Shown here one piece after another: positions 1-13,500 of a stretch of DNA of 64,000 bases. Numbering within the stretch: the stretch's first letter is position 1; each line of letters opens with the position of its first letter. The translations under genes and the position numbers were made by a program. Where the stretch lies: NCBI GenBank assembly GCA_015698045.1, contig BLAL01000160.1, positions 1,364,001-1,428,000 on the forward strand. The letters run 5' to 3'. The DNA is from Rhizophagus clarus (lineage: Eukaryota; Glomeromycota; Glomeromycetes; Glomerales; Glomeraceae). Below the pieces are notes generated by a model that saw only the letters and a program-made list of their open reading frames with translations, made no database searches and had not been told where the DNA came from.

Positions 1-560
1 AGTAATTATAACCAAATTGTTATTATAAAAAGGCAAATTATTAAGTTAAAATTTATTTTTACAAAATTGTATTTTATATAAAAATATGATTATATAGAAT
101 GTAATTGTATAAAATTTAATTGTTTTTATATTTTAATTATTTTAAAATAAATGATTTGAAATAACTTTTACATTTATATAAAATTTGAAAAATTTTAAAA
201 TAGTATAATATTACATTTTTATATTTAATATTATTTGAATATTAATAAAATGGTACTTGATAACAATTGGTTAATAATAGAGCATATGAATAATAAATCT
301 TACATAGGAAGGAGGGGATTAGCTTTATAGTAAATCTATAAGTGTTGCCCGTTTTATAATTTAGTTTTTTTTTGGTGTTAAAAACGTATAACCGTTTATT
401 AGATAATAGTTAATAATATATTAAAATTAATTTAAAAATAAATAATTTTAAATCAATTTTAATATTAGTATTAAATTACTTTTTATACCTAAATAATTTT
501 TATATATTAATTCGTGATCTGTCTCCGAACCAATTAGCAGAAATTTAGATAGGAGAAATA
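1..560. other. AT-rich spacer, no gene seen
   Basis: Very AT-rich with poly-A and poly-T runs. No reading frame with coding character was found on either strand. Confidence 0.6.
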
Positions 561-569
561 AAAATAACA

Positions 570-890
570 TGCAGGAAATGTGGAATGAACTTACAAAATT
601 AGTAGAGAAAGGTACTTTTGACATTCCGAAAGGTTTAACTATCCAAAATTGGATGACTACTCAAAAAAAAAAATGCGGCTCAACAAGCTAGACAACCTAA
701 AATAAATAATTTTGATACTTTTATTTATTGTTTTTTTTTATAACTTTTAAAACAAATAATTATAGCGTTTGGAATCCAGCGTCGCCAAAGAATTCAGTTT
801 TAAGCAATTTGTTACACTATTTCTCAGCCGGTAATACGAATTTGGCTAGTTATCTTTTAGGCAAAATACAAATATCGTGACCTTAAATGG
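570..890 (+). pseudogene. Unrecognised two-exon-like protein fragment
   Basis: An ATG at 570 opens a frame of about 35 codons with protein-like composition (MQEMWNELTKLVEKG at its start, then FDIPKGLTIQNW). It reaches an A run near 664-673 where the frame has to shift to continue into AAQQARQPK. After a possible intron ending in TTATAG near 764, a second open stretch reads WNPASPKNSVLSNLLHYF and then a Leu/Gly-rich tail before a stop near 878. The two halves look like exons of one short gene. The homopolymer frameshift and the lack of any family I recognise suggest a decayed or partial gene. It could also be chance. Confidence 0.25.
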
Positions 891-2138
891 TAAGCATATG
901 TTGATCAAACTTGTTGACGCAAATTTATCCGGAACATTATTCTGAAATGCTTTAAAAAAAAAAAATTCTGGCTCACAATATATTTTCTTTTTCCTTTTTT
1001 GTATTTAGTAAAAATTGATATAGGTGTAATAGGAAAAACTAATGCTTTTAATGGATTTCTTGCCAAAAACTGATTTAAAAAATCTTTATTTACTATATAA
1101 ATAAAAAATTAGTCATTGCAATTTTCTCAAAATGTATAATATGCCGAGCCCCTTGTTTTGTTTGTTCTTGGTATTAATTATATATTATAAATTGTTAATT
1201 GTTAAACCATTTCAGAATTTTAGCAGAATTTAATATTTTTATATTTTTGCAATTTCGGTATTAAAATATTTTGCTGTATATATTTTTAAATAAATATAAG
1301 CTTTATTATTAAACCAATTTATAATCTTGGATTTTCTTTAAATATTTTTATAAAAACAAAATTATATAAAAACGGATTTTTTAAATTTATTATTTAGAAA
1401 GTTTCAAGCTTATAAATTATCAAACAGATGATAATTATCCTGAATTATCAAATAGACAGTAATTAACTTTTAAACTCGGATAATATTGATGCATCATGTT
1501 CTAATGATTCATTATGTCATTACCCCCTTGTAACCCTCACTATACCATTGCTCATGCGAAAGCAAAACTTCAGGCTTGACCTTAATCGCGGTATTCTCTT
1601 GACCAGCATATACATATTAAATATATAAAGTCAAGTCGTACGGGTTAAGAAGGATACATATACGCAGGGCGAAAGTTAATTAGGTTATTTAACATTTATT
1701 TTAATTTTGGACAGAAAAAAAAAGAAATATAAATATGTACACCTGTTGTCAGAAGTAATACTGGTAAATTTATAGCGTAAATAAGTTCGGTAATGAACCA
1801 ATATGGTATAATCTTATAAATCTATACTTCAGGTGTATTCAGGGTATAAATGGAAAGAAAACGCGTCTTTTTGTGTCTAGATGTACCAATCCGCAGCATG
1901 TATGAAATCCTAGCATTGTAGCACGTAAATTGTTCAGCCACAGTGCTACTGCGCCATAAGAAAATTGATATAAGACCCTCTAAATAACACTTTCTTTCTT
2001 CGTCATATCCCAAAAGCTTGTACTCTCTTTTTGTAGTATTAGCATTCTTTCATTCATTACATTTTATTGTTCATTCACCATATTTCACGAACTTCTTAAA
2101 ATTAATTACTTACTTTCCTATATTTCACACTTCTCAAG
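890..2138. other. Intergenic and presumed promoter/5' region of SET9-like gene
   Basis: AT-rich spacer. The last 120 bases before the ATG at 2139 are relatively pyrimidine-rich and probably 5' UTR. An open frame on the minus strand at 1822-2013 has no recognisable motif and is treated as chance. Nothing else could be supported. Confidence 0.5.
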
Positions 2139-5100
2139 ATGGGGTCAGAAATGCCCCAACAATTTGACGACGTTTTAACTGAGCTGCTGATTGATAAAAT
2201 CAACCTATGGTTTAAAACGTTTAAATTGAATCCCAGTTACGTTGAGACTAAGATTTCGCGAGAGGTCCTTGTTGACCACATACAACGCCACGTAATCCAG
2301 CCAAACAAGATTACTAACGCAGCGAAGGAGTTACTCAAGTAAGTAAACTATTATTTAAACCACCTCGATAGCGTTATGAATAATTAATTGGACGCATAAC
2401 AGAGAAAGGAAGCCAGCCTATTAATTATTTAGAAAATCGCCGTATTGTGCTTCTTAATAAACGTTGTATTTAGTGTATGATTGTTACTTGAACAACTACC
2501 ATCTATTATTCATGTTATTAACCTAACTTTCTTTTATTCAGGATTTCTTCTGTTATTGAAGCTGCTGGTGTTACTTCTGAAAATGAGAGGGAATTCATAT
2601 CGTAAATATCCTTATTATTTTGACATTTACTTTAACATAAATATTTATAGTCACTTTGTTTTAAGACATGCAAACAGATACTTTGAAATGTACCTACCAA
2701 ACGCAGGTTGCGAAATATCAGAAACACCACGTTATTCCGGTTCTGACAAACGGGAAGCGTGTATAATAGCGACAAAAAAATGGCAAGTTGGTGATGAAAT
2801 CAAATACTGCACTGGAGTTCTTGTTCCTATTACTAGCGAGGAGGAAAGAGCTCTTGAAGGTGGACGAGATTTCAGTATAATGTGGTCAACTAGAAAAGAC
2901 TGTATGTGTTTACTTCTTGGACCAGCTAGGTTTGTTAACGTAAGTAATTCAGGCTATTTGATAGAGTGATATTTGACATCGATCAATATGTAAATTTTAA
3001 TAGCTCAAACGATAAAAATCGGGCTTCGACCAATGTTGAAACACCCCTACCAATTATTATATAACGTTCATATTCTACAATTATAATTGTCTTTATTATT
3101 TTTAGCATGATTGTAACCCAAACACACATTTTATTGCGACGGGACAAAATACAATCTCTTTTAAATTGCTTAGAGACGTAGCGGTTGGTGAAGAACTAAC
3201 AGCTCATTACGGTGAAAATTATTTCGGTCAAGGAAATGAAGAATGTCTTTGTGTAACTTGCGAACAAAAACAAACTGGCGGCTTCAGGAAAGTTAGAGAT
3301 GAAACAGAAGAAGAAGCCTATGAAGGTTTAAGACCTTTCGTATATAATGATGGCAGGCTTGTGAGGCGTAGCATGCGCCGTAATAAAGCTATTCAGTGTA
3401 CGTGAATTTTTTTTTTTTTTTTTTAAGAACTTAATCTTATTCATCTAATTGTTTATTTCAACTAGTTAATAACACCACTAAAAGTAAAAGTAAACTAGTT
3501 CCTGTTCGCATTAACAAGAATATGGATGACGACTTAGTAGCAGAAAATTCCTCGATGGATATTAATAGTGATATTTCTCCTGCAGATGATCATACCAATT
3601 CTACACAAATACAGATGGATCTTGATGAACGTACCGCTTCAGTTAGAACACAACCTACCATTAATGCCAACGTATCAGGACGTGTTACTTCCACTAACAG
3701 AACAGAAAATAAAAATTACCCTCCCGTGAATTCGGCATCAATCTCGGTGAGACAACGAACGTTTTTGGAGCCAATGAGTTTCAAAGCATTGTTCTCAACA
3801 AGACGAGTACCCCCTAACGCATCCTTTACAGCGATTAATTCATTTAGTGGCAATTCTAGTAAATTATCTCGAGATATTGAAACTGGCGATCACGAATTAA
3901 GAACTAATGTCTCTCAAGAAAGTTGCGATAATAATTATCAATCATTGAGAACAAATACGGACCGAGATGATAATCCTTCATCCAGGTCAACATTACAACG
4001 TCCTAACAGAGATTCTGGAATGTTAATGCACACTACTATAACGAATTCTAGAGCAAACCAAGAAATTACTTCAACTGGGCTATCAATTCAATCTAACGTA
4101 ACAAGTGAACAGTCATCGAGAACGGTTTCAACTGTTGTCCCTCACGTAAGTCGTGGTATTAATTCTATATCCGTATTAAAGTTTCCTCAGTCAACAACCG
4201 ATGATAGATCAATTAGTGTAAACCATGTAAATAGTAGAAATACTTCAAAATACGATTCGCATTCGATTATTAATCGACGTGAATCTGAGCCAGTATACAC
4301 TACTAGGACTATAGAACGGGTTCCAAATGTATCACCGGTGTCTGTTAATCAAGATGGCCGAAGATCCACAGCGTCTAATCAAACCAGCAATACTAGATTT
4401 AACAGACAGCATTTAGATTCTTTGACCCAAAAAGGATTACCAGCTAATGGTGAAATAACAGGACTTGTTACATCACGACCGTGGACAGGTGTAGAGTTAA
4501 CAGCAAACCCAAATATTCAAATTACTTGGGGAATAGAAACTCAGATTATAGTACCAGGGAATAACTCGTGGCAAAGGCAGTTTCCTTCTTTATCTAAAGG
4601 GAGAGGAAATAGGTTGCGAGCCACTAATAATAATACTTCGCGAATGTCCATTGCTTACTTATGTAGTAATGATTTGCCCGGACAAAATGATTCTAATCAA
4701 AAACTTTCAAGTGCTAGTTTTTTTAATGATAAGCTTAACATAAAAAGGGTTTGTCGAGTATGTCGCGAAAAATTTGCGCCACTTCCAACGGACATGAATG
4801 CCCACAAGTGCCCAAGATGCACGCGACATTTTAGTTTATATAATCTTGAATGGCCGTTACGAAAACAACCAAGACAGCCCAAGGAAAGGGGAAAGGCCAA
4901 AGAAGTAAGTTCAGTAGTTATTTTAATTATTATAAATAATGATAATTTATTAAATAATTATATATAATTCTTTTTATGAATAGACAAAAAATCGCAATGA
5001 AATTATAAATCGTCGAGACAAAAAAGCGACAGGAATGGCACCAGTAATAACGACTACAAACAATAATAAAGGAAAAACTAGACAAATAACTGTGCCCGTA

Positions 5101-5988
5101 ACATACATTGGGGATAAGAAAGAGCATAACGAAAGAATGCAGGCGATAATTTTCGCAGAAAGCAACGAGGAGTGGCTTCCTGTCCCTGACATTGATAGAG
5201 AGAAATACGTTGTTGGTGAGGAACAACCCACCGCTGGCAAAGGTAATGGATTTTATTTATAAAAATTACACGACTGTAAATAAGTGACTTAGTCACATTT
5301 ATTAATTCCTACTGAAGAACAGTATATTATTTATAAAATTGTATTTTTTTTATAATAAGTTAAATATCATAATTTTTAAATTGGAACATTTCTTAAAAAG
5401 TTTCTTATCCAGATTTTATTTCATTTTATTTATTTTATTTTATTTCTTTTTCATTTTTAGCGTTTAGCATTTCAATGAAGCGCAAAAGAAACGAAAAGTT
5501 CACCACCGGCGAGGCATGGTACAAACCATTTCTAAGATGGAGCGCCAGTACAGGCTATGTACACTTAAACTCAATTTGGCGTTATGTTGAGTTTCATACT
5601 TCGCCTGACAATAACAAATTGAGGATGGTGAAGAAGAAAGTCTGCAAGACTTCTCCGAGCGGCTTTGAAGATAGCGGAAGTTTTCCAGCCGCATCTTTGC
5701 AAGGTGGCTACGCGACGTATCAGGGTGACTGGTAAGTAAATATAATGCTTTGATACTTTAAAAACTATACTTATTTTGAACTGTTGTAGGGTTCCATATG
5801 AAGATGCTCTGAAAATTGTCGAAGAATTAGGTGTACCTGAATTGCTTCAAAAGTTTATCTTGCCTCCAGATGGTAATATAGCCGCGACGTCGTCTTTTCT
5901 GGGAACTGCTTCCTCTTCTAAGAGAAAGTATGAGGAAGTAGATGCGGAGGATTCGGATACCGAACCTTCGCATAAAAAACGTACCTAA
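2139..5988 (+). CDS. SET9: Histone H4-K20 methyltransferase, SUV4-20/Set9 type (KMT5)
   Basis: Eight exons rebuild a frame of 1002 residues: 2139-2338, 2542-2601, 2651-2939, 3106-3397, 3466-4904, 4984-5242, 5461-5731 and 5790-5988. All junctions are GT-AG and phases agree. The N-terminal helical part (about 1-100) precedes a SET domain with the signature HDCNPNTHFIATG near residue 184, then HYGENYF, and a post-SET C-x-C-x2-C zinc motif. This order is that of Set9/SUV4-20, which methylates lysine 20 of histone H4 for heterochromatin and DNA-damage signalling. A long Ser/Asn-rich low-complexity middle follows, then a second CxxC...CxxC motif ending in LYNLEWP, as in fungal Set9 proteins. The C-terminus is acidic then basic (PSHKKRT), a possible nuclear signal. 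The exact enzymatic state (mono, di, tri) cannot be read from sequence. Confidence 0.9.
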
Positions 5989-7064
5989 CCAAGGATCTAA
6001 CTTCAGATCCTCTAGAGGAGAAGGGATGTGGATAGGTGGGTGGGATTTAGCTCCAGATCCATCGGTCTTTAACAAATCATTGCACTTGAAGAATATAAAA
6101 TAAAAGGTAATGTTGCACCGCGGAACTTTATATTTCGAAGATTTCGAAGGCGAAATTTATGTGACACAGTCTTATGATCGGATGCCTTTCATGAAATCAC
6201 AGAGAAAGAGTAATATAGCGACAACATGGAGGTCCGTGATTGCAAGGTGGATGATGGTGTCTTACGCAATGATTAATTAACTCCTCAAGTAGGATCATTT
6301 TGTAGCACAATCCTATTGTTTCTGTGGACTATCGTGAAATGTGGCACAATCTTTAGGTTTCGATATGAATAATCGATAAGCAAATTATTTATGGCGCAAA
6401 ATCGATGGTCTTTTAATAAAATAAGTTCAATCAATATGTACCAGATGATAATCAAAATCGGTCATATTTTTTATTTCTGTCATTTATGTATATAATACAA
6501 CATAATTTAAATGGAATCTCATAAGTCAAAGCTCTGAGAATAATTGAAGATCCTCAAAATTTTGTGAACTTATTTAAACACGTTATCCAAGGTATAGCTT
6601 CATTAATTATATTATCGTTGCATATTAATTGATTCAATTTCTTCTAATATATAGATATTTTTTTTTTTTTTTTTTTTTTTGTTAAATAGAAACATACTCA
6701 TTAATGTGCTTGGGAATTGAATTAGGGCGCTTGTGAAAATCAATTTAGCTTAAAATTTAATAAATCATTAATATAATTTAATTGGAAGTGATTTAAGATA
6801 ACAACAATGAACATTTAAATTCTGTAAATAGAATCTTTCAAAAGTACCTTAATGATTATTATGTAACATATTTAATTTAATAATTTAATTAGATTGTTTG
6901 GGATATTCTGCGAGGGATCGGGTAATTAATACATGTTAATCAAAAAGACTGATAATTTAATTTTTTGTATATATATTATTAAAGCTGTACATAAAGCGTT
7001 TAGGCGTGATAGAAAATTATTTATTAATCAGAATAAACGACTCATATTAACATAAGAGTATAAT
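5989..7064. other. Convergent intergenic region between SET9-like and MLH1
   Basis: Holds the 3' ends of two converging genes. It contains a poly-T run near 6659-6680. No RNA gene or element could be supported. Confidence 0.5.
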
Positions 7065-10000
7065 TTAACAACGTTCAAAAATACGATACAAGTCTGGTAA
7101 ATTAGCTATTTGAAGTACATGTCCATTTTCTGCAATACTTTTTGGGGCAATAAATTGACTTTTTAAAGTGGGGAAAATCAAATGTTCAATTTGCCATTTA
7201 TATCTTGCAATCTCAGCTTTTTTTTGTTGTTCTGTAAACATCAAACTCGTTTCTTTTTCAGAACTTTTCTTTTTTGGTGATAATGAATTATCCTTGTTTC
7301 CATTAGATGATGTATCACAAATATCCATTGAGTTATCATCTTGACTGTTGCTAATAGACGTTGAAATGTTCGAAAAGTTTGGTGGTTCGGGAGCATAAAA
7401 TAATCCGAGTTCGCGAGAAAGAGTTTCAAAACATCCAATTTCAGTTTCCCAATCAACCTTTATGAAAATAATTTCGTAAGTTTAACTTAATAAAATGTGT
7501 AAAAAAGTAGATAGATTATATTAAGAGTTCACCTCTGTCCCTAAACGTAATAAAAATGTTGGAAGTTTATCTAAATTTGGCGCATATCCTTTAAGCATTA
7601 AAGGTAAAGTAGCTAATTCACCATTTTCTGTAATAGTCATTGAGAAATACTCTAACAACATTTCTTTTCGCGAGATTAATTGATCAACAATTATCTATTA
7701 TTAAATAAGTTAAAATATAGTCATAGTCAACGAATCTTATTTACTAACAGAACAAATGAAAATTTACCTGAGAAATTTCTTCATTCGGTTTCAAATCTTC
7801 CGATTCATCGTGATCACAGGATTCTAAAGCGAAAATTATCAGTTCACGTATTGGAGCAGGTATAGATAAATGAATAAACCCAAAATTATGAAATTCTGAG
7901 AGAGCCAATTGATAAAATAATTCTTCACTAACGTATAAAATAAATTTTTCAATCATTAGTTTAGCCTAATTTTATTAAAATATAATTGGAATAATACACA
8001 TAGAATTTCATATACCTGAGAACATTGTAATTAACCATATAAAGTTTTGTTTGATGCTGTACTAACACAAGAGTTAAAGAATCATCAACACAACCGACAA
8101 ATATATGGTTTGCAAGTAATTCCGTGAGCCCTTATAAAAATAATACTTCAGCCAGAAATATAAAGGAATTTCACGTATATATTGTCCAAAAATACCTTTG
8201 TGTTCAACTTCCTTTAGTCGTTTACGTAAAGTTAAAATACTAGTTAATCGAACATCAAACCGCTCGAGTTTACGTTTCAAATTAGATGAACCCACATTGT
8301 TATTGACAGTATTCTTCGAACTATATAAGAGAGTAAAAAATTTATATTATAATCGATTAAAGTACAATGTACAGCAGCCATTTGTTAAAATACCTATTAG
8401 GAAAGTTATTGTTTCCTTTTTTTGGATTGTCCTTTTGTTGCATATAAAATGCATTATCTGGATTACAAAAGTTATCAAGTGTTTGTGCACGACTATCTGT
8501 CCTAACAAGTTTGTAATTTAAAACCTTGCCACCTTATTTATTTAAATGTACAATCGTTAAATAAGCCTTTAAATTGAATGAATGACATTGTATTTACAAT
8601 TATTACCTGATTTTTTAATCGAGTTTTCTGCTGGATGTGTATTCGCTTCAATAGATTCAGCCCCTGGTAATAAAGTCTATTGAAAATTCAATTATAAAAT
8701 TAAGCATTATAAAAAGTGGATAATACATATATGATGATATGATGTTTTCAGGAAAGACCTGTGTCAAATATGCTCTTGAACTGTTCGCACCGGCGAGACG
8801 TTCTTGTATAGCATCTCCAACTGCGGCAATGACTTCGTCTTCATTCAAGAATCGAACCTATCAAGATAATGAAAAAAAAATCAACAACAGAATACTTAAT
8901 CTAAGTAATATGTTAATGGAAATGATATAACTTCGCGTTTTGTAGGATGAACATTAACGTCAACATTCTGCGGGCTGATTTCCAAACTTAAGTATACAAA
9001 TGGATGAGTATTCTTTGGCAAATAAGTCGTGTATATACTTTCAATAGCCTTTTTTAGTGAAGAATTTTCTACAGCTCTATCTTTAATGGTATTACTAATG
9101 TTATTACCAATTATAAAAACAGAAATTCAATACACATAAAAATGGTAACTCACGATTTATAAACAAAAGAAAAATAATTTTTTTAAGGTTATAATTCGCA
9201 TTGGAAGTATATCCATTCAACTTAAACTCTAGTTTTTTAAAAGATTTACTCAATTCTAGTAATTCAGAAGCTACATTGCCATATATCTGACGGATATTGT
9301 CTAGTACCGAAGACGTCGATAATGTATTTACTTCTGCTTGGTTTGAACCTTGCTATTTATTCAGATATTATTATTACAAAAGATACGCAAATAATCAAAA
9401 TAACGTGAAAATTGTTCTAACCTTTTTGCAAGTAAAGCTGACACCAGAATTATGAATTGCATATCGATTAACCACATCCAAAATTCTATTGTATTCATCA
9501 CTCGGACTCTTTAAAGCCTTTCTACGTGTTGGAACATTGTAGAAAAGATCTTCGGCCTAATAGAAATTTTATAATTAATAATTAATATCAGAATTTTGGA
9601 ACTCAAGATTACAAGTTTGTAAGAAATCTTACCGTAATTTGTGTTCCGGTATTACCAGCACATGCTTTTGGCTCCGCATTTGCACCAGGTTTCGCAGGAA
9701 CAAGTTTACCATCTGAATAACAAGCCCTATAAACAATTAAGCCATTATAATAGTTATTAATGTCGAAAATAAAAGTATACTATAAATCATAAAGAACAAA
9801 TTTGAAAAATTTCATACACATAATACTTGCCTATAAGCGCAATTAGAATCTGCTGTCTTAGTGGTAATTGTAATGTGCGCCACGTGACTTATGCTCGCCA
9901 AAGCTTCGCCACGAAAACCGTATGTATTGATATTTGACAAATCTTCGAAATTCTTTAACTTGCTCGTTGTAAAACGTTCACAAACAATAGACATATCTTC

Positions 10001-10359
10001 TTTCTTTAGTACAACGTCGTATTAATAAAATCCGAAACTGTGTAAAAAGTTTTGTATTTTTTATTAATAACCGACCCTTATTCCGTGTCCGTTGTCAAGA
10101 ATTTGTAGTAATTTAAGCCCCCCGTCTTTAATTGTTATTTGAATGTTTGAAGCACCAGCATCCAAAGAATTTTCAATCAATTCTTTTAACGCATTTGCCG
10201 GTCGATTAATTATCTTAAATTATTTCATATTTTAATACTTATTTTTGTTGAAAGAAAGCAGAAGAATATTTATCGTCAAATAACCTCTCCGGCAGCAATT
10301 CGGTTAACAACTGTTTCATCTAGCTTTCTGATGGGACGTGGATTGGTCTTGTCAGTCAT
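7065..10359 (-). CDS. MLH1: DNA mismatch repair protein MLH1
   Basis: Multi-exon gene starting at the ATG complement of 10357-10359 and ending in the signature C-terminus FERC at 7068-7079. Exon 1 is 10359-10285 (25 codons, ending in AAGE); exon 2 starts at 10213. The GHKL ATPase motifs are all present in order: [31 protein letters not shown] and GTQIT. A segment with [12 protein letters not shown] and [14 protein letters not shown] closes the N-terminal domain. The C-terminal dimerisation domain runs from about 8300 to 7065. MLH1 pairs with PMS1/PMS2- or MLH3-type partners as MutL heterodimers in nuclear mismatch repair and meiotic crossing-over. The conserved terminal cysteine contributes to the partner endonuclease site in known MutL-alpha. 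Intron boundaries in the linker (about 8100-8700) are the least certain. It shares a 179-bp divergent promoter with the beta-COP gene. Confidence 0.93.
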
Positions 10360-10538
10360 ATTGTTAGCGCGTCCTTTTCGTGTGATTGAATTTCAGTATT
10401 TGATAAAAATTTCTTGCAATCTTATCCAATCAAAGTTTAAAATTTGTCACACGCATCGACAAGTGATCTATTTGATCCCAATAAGTGTTATCTGATTGAT
10501 TCTTCACTAGAGCTATTAATTAGATCGTGTTTGTAAAA
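10360..10538. promoter_or_regulatory. Bidirectional promoter between MLH1 and beta-COP
   Basis: Only 179 bp separate the two divergent start codons, so both promoters and 5' UTRs must lie here or overlap. No clear TATA box or named operator could be identified. Confidence 0.5.
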
Positions 10539-13500
10539 ATGGCGGCAGAGACTTGTTATACTATCATCCATCAAGATGACAGCTCAGATCAACCTTCTTT
10601 ACAGGAGCTCAAAACAGCCCTCGAAAAGGGTTCTGAGGAGGCCAAAATCGAGACTATGAAAAAAATTTTAGTTACGATGCTTAATGGCGAACCGCTTCCT
10701 CAGATTTTAATGCATGTTATTCGTTTTGTAATGCCTTCAAAAAATAAAACCTTAAAAAAATTGCTTCATTTTTATTGGGAGATTTGTCCTAAAACAAATC
10801 CTGATGGAAAATTAAAACAAGAAATGATTTTAGTTTGGTAATTCTTTTATTTTCAATTTACATATTAGAAAACTTTTAAAAAAACTAATAAAAGTTATTA
10901 AATACAATACATGCTCATCATATTGTGTAATAATTGTGTGTAATTTGACTTGATAGAATTCGATGATTAATTATTTATTTCATTCTTTAAAGCAACGCGT
11001 TGAGGAATGATTTACAACATCCAAATGAATATATAAGAGGAGCAACACTTCGATTCCTTTGTAAATTGCGCGAGCCAGAATTGTTAGAGCCTTTATTGCC
11101 ATCTTGTCGATCATGTTTGGTATGATAACCGTGGAAATTTTAATTATTCGTAGAACCCTCATATTAATAGTTTCAATTTTAATTGATAGGAACATCGACA
11201 TGCGTATGTTAGAAAAAATGCGGTATTTGCAATTTACACCATATATAAGCATTTCGAATATCTCATTCCTGACGCTCCAGAATTAATTCAAAGTTTTTTA
11301 GCAGCGGTAAAAGATTAATTCAATATTTGATATTTCAATCTAATATACTTGGGAACAGTGTAGATATTTGAATATTTCGTTTTTATTATAAAGGAAGCCG
11401 ACCAAACTTGCAAACGTAACGCTTTTGTTATGCTTTGCAATACCAATCAAGCCCGTGCCGTAGAATACCTTAACGACGTTTTCGATCAAGTACCAAATTT
11501 TGATGAGTTATTACAGCTATCTGTAATCGAACTAATCAGGAAGGACTGCAGAAACAACAGCACCAACAGGGTGATATATTATTTTTAGTGTGTCAAAAAA
11601 TATATGTAGATTGCCCTTGCAGAATTTTAGTTAACATTTGCGGGGCATTTGGATATGATTTGCGTAGGGAAAATATATCAGGTGTATCTTTGACTTATTG
11701 AATGCCGCATCTCATTCGGTCAAGTACGAAGCCGCAACTTCATTAATGGCATTGACTCATGCGCCTGCTGCTGTTAAAGGTAAGCTAGTTCATGAGCTTG
11801 TTTTTTTTTTAAAAAAAAAAAATTCTAATGTTCTTATACTTAAATTGATAATTTAGCTGCCGCATCATGTTATATTGAACTTATTATCAAGGAATCAGAT
11901 AATAATGTCAAACTGATTGTTTTAGATCGCTTGGACGAACTACGTGAAAAACACGATCAAACCTTGGACGATCTAGTATTAGATATTCTTCGTGTTTTGA
12001 CTAGGTATCCTAAATTAAAAAAAAAAGATTGTATTGTGCTTGCAATAATAATTATAGTGTAAACTAAAATTGCGAAATTTTCGGTTATAGTCCAGATATT
12101 GAAGTTAGACGTAAAGCATTACGTATTGCTTTAGAATTAGTAACAAGCAGAAATGTTCAAGAGGTCATAGTGTTCTTGAAAAAAGAACTCAGCAAAACTC
12201 TTGATCAAGATTACGAAAAGGTATGCAATGTAATAGATTTAATAAGACAGCCAACCATTTTTCTGAAATTCTTTATAGAATAACGAATATAGGCAACTAT
12301 TGATTCAATCGATTCACGGTTGTGCTATCAAATTTTCTGAAGTTGCAGCGAATGTAGTCCATGTACTCATGGAGTTCTTAGGGGATTCTAATAATCCAGC
12401 AGCCGTGGATGTTATTGCATTTGTGCGGTGAGTTGTTCATTTAATCGTATAAAATTTAAATGATTTAATGATATATATTTGATTAATAGTGAGGTAGTTG
12501 AAAAATTTCCGAATCTGCGATCATCTATTACAGAAAAATTGCTTGAAACTTTCATGGATGTTAAATCAGGCAAAGTATTTAGAGGCGCTCTTTGGATTGT
12601 TGGAGAATATTGCTCTAACTGTAAAGGTAATTACATTTTTTGATTTTTTTAACATTGATAATTTTATATGATTTTAAAATATTAAGAACGACTAGATATC
12701 GAAGAGGCATGGAAACAAATCAGAGCTGGACTTGGGGAAATACCTATTTTGGCCTCAGAACAGGTTTGATGAAAATTATTTGAATCTTCATATAAATTTT
12801 TATTAACACGTTTAATTTAACAGCGGTTGCTTGAAGAAGCAGAGAAGGAAAATAAAAGTGAAGAGCCTAATCATGAAAATAAACAAAATATTACTTCATC
12901 CTCACGTCGCATCCTTGCCGATGGTACCTATGCCACTGAGACTGCTTTTTCATCAAATTCATCAACTCTTGCGAAGCTTGAGGCAATTAAAGCGGCTGTT
13001 AAACCTCCACTTAGATGTAATTATATGCTTTGTTTATAATAATAATTCTAAATTTATATTCATTTAATTTACTTTTTATTTCAATATAGCGTTATTATTA
13101 AGCGGTGATTTCTATCTTGGTTCTGTCCTTGCTTCTACATTAACCAAATTAGTCTTGCGTTATGCTGGAATTTCAGAAGATCCTAAAAAAACTAATGCAT
13201 TGCGAGCTGAAGTCAGATATTTATTATAACTTACTTTATAAGATTTCTGCTACTAAATTTATTTATTTATTTATTATTTTTATTTTATTTATTTAGGCAA
13301 TGCTTATAATGGCCAGCATAATTCGAGTTGGACAGTCCCAATTTGCTTCAAATCCAATTGATGAAGATTCTTATGATAGGATTATGTCATGTCTTCATAT
13401 TTTAGAACAGATTTCTACTGATTATTCGATAAAAAGCGTGTTTTTACATGACACTAGGGAAGCTTTTGCGAGAATCGTTGAAGCCGAAGAGGTATATATA

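Noticed and set aside
1822..2013. Possible tRNA or small ORF on the minus strand
   Set aside because: No TTCGA-type B box and no cloverleaf could be formed, and the frame shows no motif.
10527..10538. Upstream in-frame start of beta-COP
   Set aside because: The codon is GTG, not ATG; the conserved protein begins at ATG 10539.
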